From: Bacteroidaceae bacterium
GTDB taxonomy: Bacteria > Bacteroidota > Bacteroidia > Bacteroidales > Bacteroidaceae
Reading direction: 5' to 3'
NCBI GenBank assembly: GCA_017427065.1
Contig: JAFRTL010000016.1
Span: forward strand, 124,001 to 188,000
Length of the DNA: 64,000 bases
A model generated the notes under the pieces. That model was not told the origin of the DNA and did no database searches. It was given only the letters and a program-made list of their open reading frames with translations. The position numbers were made by a program, and so were the translations under genes. How positions within the stretch are numbered: position 1 is the first letter of the stretch; the number at the start of each line of letters is the position of its first letter. This document shows, piece after piece, positions 61,907 through 64,000 of the stretch.

Positions 61907-63142
61907 ATGAATCTGCTTGAACGCTTTTTGAAATACACCAGCTTCGACACACAGTCGAGTGAAGAGAGTGGCGAAACGCCTAGTACTCCTGGACAGATGG
62001 TTTTTGCCAAGTACTTGAAGGAGGAATTGGAAACTCTTGGTTTTGAGGAGATTGAACTGGATGAGAATGGGTATCTCTATGCCACACTTCCTGCCAATAC
62101 AGATAAACCTGTACCTACCATTGGCTTTATTGCACACATGGATACCAGTCCCGATATGAGTGGTAAGGATGTGTGTCCACGCATTGTGGAGAAGTATGAT
62201 GGAGGGGACATTATGCTCGATGCTACAGAAGGAATCATCCTCTCTCCAACGCGTTTCCCTGAATTGTTGGATCATGTAGGGGAGGATATCATTGTGACGG
62301 ATGGACACACCCTATTGGGCGCTGACGACAAGGCAGGCATTGCAGAGATTGTCTCCGCAATGTGTTACCTTAAAGAGCATCCTGAAATCATGCACGGAAA
62401 GATCCGCATGGGCTTTAATCCTGATGAGGAGATAGGCTTAGGTGCCCATAAGTTCGATGTGGAGAAGTTCGGCTGTGAGTGGGGTTACACCATGGATGGT
62501 GGCGAACTGGGTGAGTTGGAGTTTGAGAACTTCAACGCTGCCGCTGCTAAAATCACCTTTAAGGGGCGCAACGTGCATCCTGGTTATGCAAAGAACAAGA
62601 TGATCAACTCCATGCTGGTAGCTGCACAGTTCATGGTCTTGCTTCCTCCTCACGAGACACCTGCTCATACCGAGAGCTATGAAGGCTTTTTCCATTTGGT
62701 AGGTATGAGTGGAGATGTGGAACAGAGTACACTGAACTACATCATTCGTGATCATGATCGTGAGAAGTTTGAGGCGCGGAAGCAGCAGATACAGCAGTTG
62801 GTGGAGTTTACCAATCAGCAGTGTGGTGAAGAGGTTGCTACCTTGGAGTTGCGCGACCAATACTATAATATGCGTGAGAAGATAGAACCTGTGATGCATG
62901 TCATTGATTTAGCTAAGGCAGGCATGAAGGCCGCTGGCGTGGAACCAAAGGTGAAGGCTATTCGTGGTGGTACAGATGGTGCTCAACTCTCCTTCAAAGG
63001 GCTTCCTTGTCCTAACATCTTCGCTGGCGGACTTAACTTCCACGGCCGCTTCGAGTTCCTCCCTATTCCTAATTTGGAGAAGGCTATGATGGTGGTGGTA
63101 AAGATCGCTGAACTTACCGCAACTCTAAACCCTAAGCACTAA
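61907..63142 (+). CDS. pepT: Tripeptide aminopeptidase (peptidase T)
   Basis: A 411-residue cytoplasmic M20B zinc peptidase that removes the first residue of tripeptides. I start at [15 protein letters not shown] (61907); an ATG at 61874 overlapping the previous stop is possible but adds an atypical 11 residues. Metal-site blocks are [12 protein letters not shown] (His, Asp), [12 protein letters not shown] (Asp), [14 protein letters not shown] (Glu-Glu), [11 protein letters not shown] (Asp) and [11 protein letters not shown] (His). The last codons, coding for TLNPKH, and the stop are made of CTCTAAA-type heptamers, so the C-terminal end appears derived from the repeat. Confidence 0.93.
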   Translation: MNLLERFLKYTSFDTQSSEESGETPSTPGQMVFAKYLKEELETLGFEEIELDENGYLYATLPANTDKPVPTIGFIAHMDTSPDMSGKDVCPRIVEKYDGGDIMLDATEGIILSPTRFPELLDHVGEDIIVTDGHTLLGADDKAGIAEIVSAMCYLKEHPEIMHGKIRMGFNPDEEIGLGAHKFDVEKFGCEWGYTMDGGELGELEFENFNAAAAKITFKGRNVHPGYAKNKMINSMLVAAQFMVLLPPHETPAHTESYEGFFHLVGMSGDVEQSTLNYIIRDHDREKFEARKQQIQQLVEFTNQQCGEEVATLELRDQYYNMREKIEPVMHVIDLAKAGMKAAGVEPKVKAIRGGTDGAQLSFKGLPCPNIFAGGLNFHGRFEFLPIPNLEKAMMVVVKIAELTATLNPKH

Positions 63143-63163
63143 ACTCTTAACTCTAAACTAAAT
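63121..63163. repeat. Heptamer repeat overlapping the pepT 3' end
   Basis: Units ACTCTAA, ACCCTAA, GCACTAA, ACTCTTA, ACTCTAA follow at period 7, starting within the pepT coding sequence and ending five bases before the gcvT start. Confidence 0.8.
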
Positions 63164-63167
63164 AATT

Positions 63168-64000
63168 ATGAAAACTACTCCATTTACTGAACGACACATT
63201 GCACTCGGTGCCAAAATGCACGAGTTTGCTGGTTATAACATGCCTATTGAGTATCCTGGTGGTATCATTCAAGAGCATATGGCTGTATGCGAAGGCGTTG
63301 GCGTGTTCGACGTATCACATATGGGCGAATTTTGGGTAAAAGGTCCTAATGCCTTGGCTTTCCTTCAGCATGTGACTTCCAACAATGTGGCAGCTCTGAC
63401 ATTAGGTCAGGCACAATACACTTGCTTCCCCAATGAAACGGGAGGTATTGTAGATGATTTGATTGTATATTACTACGAGCCAGAGAAGTACCTGCTGGTG
63501 GTGAATGCCGCTAATATAGAGAAAGACTGGAATTGGTGCGTGAGCCATAATGAGGCTGGGGCAGAATTGCAGAATTCCAGCGATAATACCGCTCAACTGG
63601 CCGTACAGGGGCCTAAGGCTTTGGCTACCCTACAGAAGTTGACAGACATTGACCTTTCAGCTATACCTTACTATCATTTCACACATGGTCCTTTTGCAGG
63701 CGTGAAAGATGTGATTATCTCCAATACGGGTTATACAGGTGCAGGAGGATTTGAACTTTATTTCTATCCTGAGGAGGCCGACAAGATTTGGGAGGCAGTC
63801 TTCAAGGCTGGTGAGGAGTTTGGCATTCGTCCTATCGGACTGGGAGCTCGTGATACTTTGCGTTTGGAGATGGGCTTCTGTCTTTATGGCAATGACCTTA
63901 GTGACACCACCTCTCCATTGGAAGCAGGCTTGGGTTGGATTACCAAATTTGTCGAGGGAAAGGACTTCATCAATCGTGCTGCACTGGAACAGCAGAAGAA
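63168..64000 (+). CDS. gcvT: Glycine cleavage system T protein, N-terminal part
   Basis: The frame opens at ATG 63168 ([17 protein letters not shown]) and is still open at the window end, giving 277 residues of a protein of about 360. Family blocks are [70 protein letters not shown] and [21 protein letters not shown]. GcvT takes the aminomethyl group from the H protein and makes methylene-tetrahydrofolate and ammonia. The remaining C-terminus lies outside the window. It starts 25 bases after pepT, across a heptamer repeat. Confidence 0.94.
   Translation, partial: MKTTPFTERHIALGAKMHEFAGYNMPIEYPGGIIQEHMAVCEGVGVFDVSHMGEFWVKGPNALAFLQHVTSNNVAALTLGQAQYTCFPNETGGIVDDLIVYYYEPEKYLLVVNAANIEKDWNWCVSHNEAGAELQNSSDNTAQLAVQGPKALATLQKLTDIDLSAIPYYHFTHGPFAGVKDVIISNTGYTGAGGFELYFYPEEADKIWEAVFKAGEEFGIRPIGLGARDTLRLEMGFCLYGNDLSDTTSPLEAGLGWITKFVEGKDFINRAALEQQK

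Overview
The window looks like a chromosomal segment of a member of the Bacteroidales (Prevotella/Bacteroides-like). The support is the repeated Bacteroidetes-type -7 promoter motif TAnnTTTG, often with TTTG about 19-20 bases upstream, several lipoprotein signal peptides ending in Cys, and gene families typical of that order. No rRNA, tRNA, CRISPR array, transposase or phage gene was found. Species cannot be named from the sequence alone.

Layout. (1) 1-180: the tail of a PAP2/acid phosphatase gene. (2) 299-4001, minus strand: chain-length regulator (Wzz) and SLBB-type export protein (Wza-like). (3) 4345-36316, plus strand: a very long capsule/exopolysaccharide locus of about 27 genes starting from one clear promoter at 4160. 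It holds rmlA, rmlB, ugd, two nucleotidyltransferase fusions, aminotransferases, two ATP-grasp ligases, a small carrier-protein cassette (malonyl transacylase, two carrier proteins, ketoreductase, adenylation enzyme, KAS III, two GNATs, metallo-hydrolase, membrane acyltransferase), three LicD proteins, flippase, a polymerase-like protein, glycosyltransferases, a CDP-glycerol-type transferase, a YjbH-like protein and manA; glf follows tail to tail. (4) 37630-39063: sodB, then 855 bases without a gene holding a long inverted repeat and a possible small RNA or leader. (5) 39064-43236: a GH106-type rhamnosidase, rmlC and a 280-base heptamer array. (6) 43308-64000: housekeeping and lipoprotein genes (S41 proteases, endonuclease-family protein, pepD, ompH-like, mnmA, DMP19-like, Yip1-like, smpB, metH, mltF, udk, dsbD, purF-like, pepT, partial gcvT).

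How the capsule genes may work together (inference). RmlA and RmlB make dTDP-4-keto-6-deoxyglucose; the DegT/VioA-like enzyme at 10851 could aminate it to a 4-amino-4,6-dideoxy sugar. The carrier-protein cassette could build a short 3-hydroxyacyl and/or an activated amino acid that GNAT or ATP-grasp enzymes attach to the amino group. The two cytidylyltransferase fusions, three LicD proteins and the TagB/TagF-like transferase suggest phospho-substituents or a phosphodiester-linked polymer. Glf supplies galactofuranose, Ugd supplies UDP-glucuronate, Wzx/Wzy assemble and Wzz/Wza export.

A second theme is a family of 7-base tandem repeats (AATTGAG/CTCAATT, TTTAGAG/CTCTAAA, CAATGTT types). They sit at many gene ends, often supply the stop codon, and occur in frame inside two sugar genes, rmlB and glf, where gain or loss of one unit would shift the frame.
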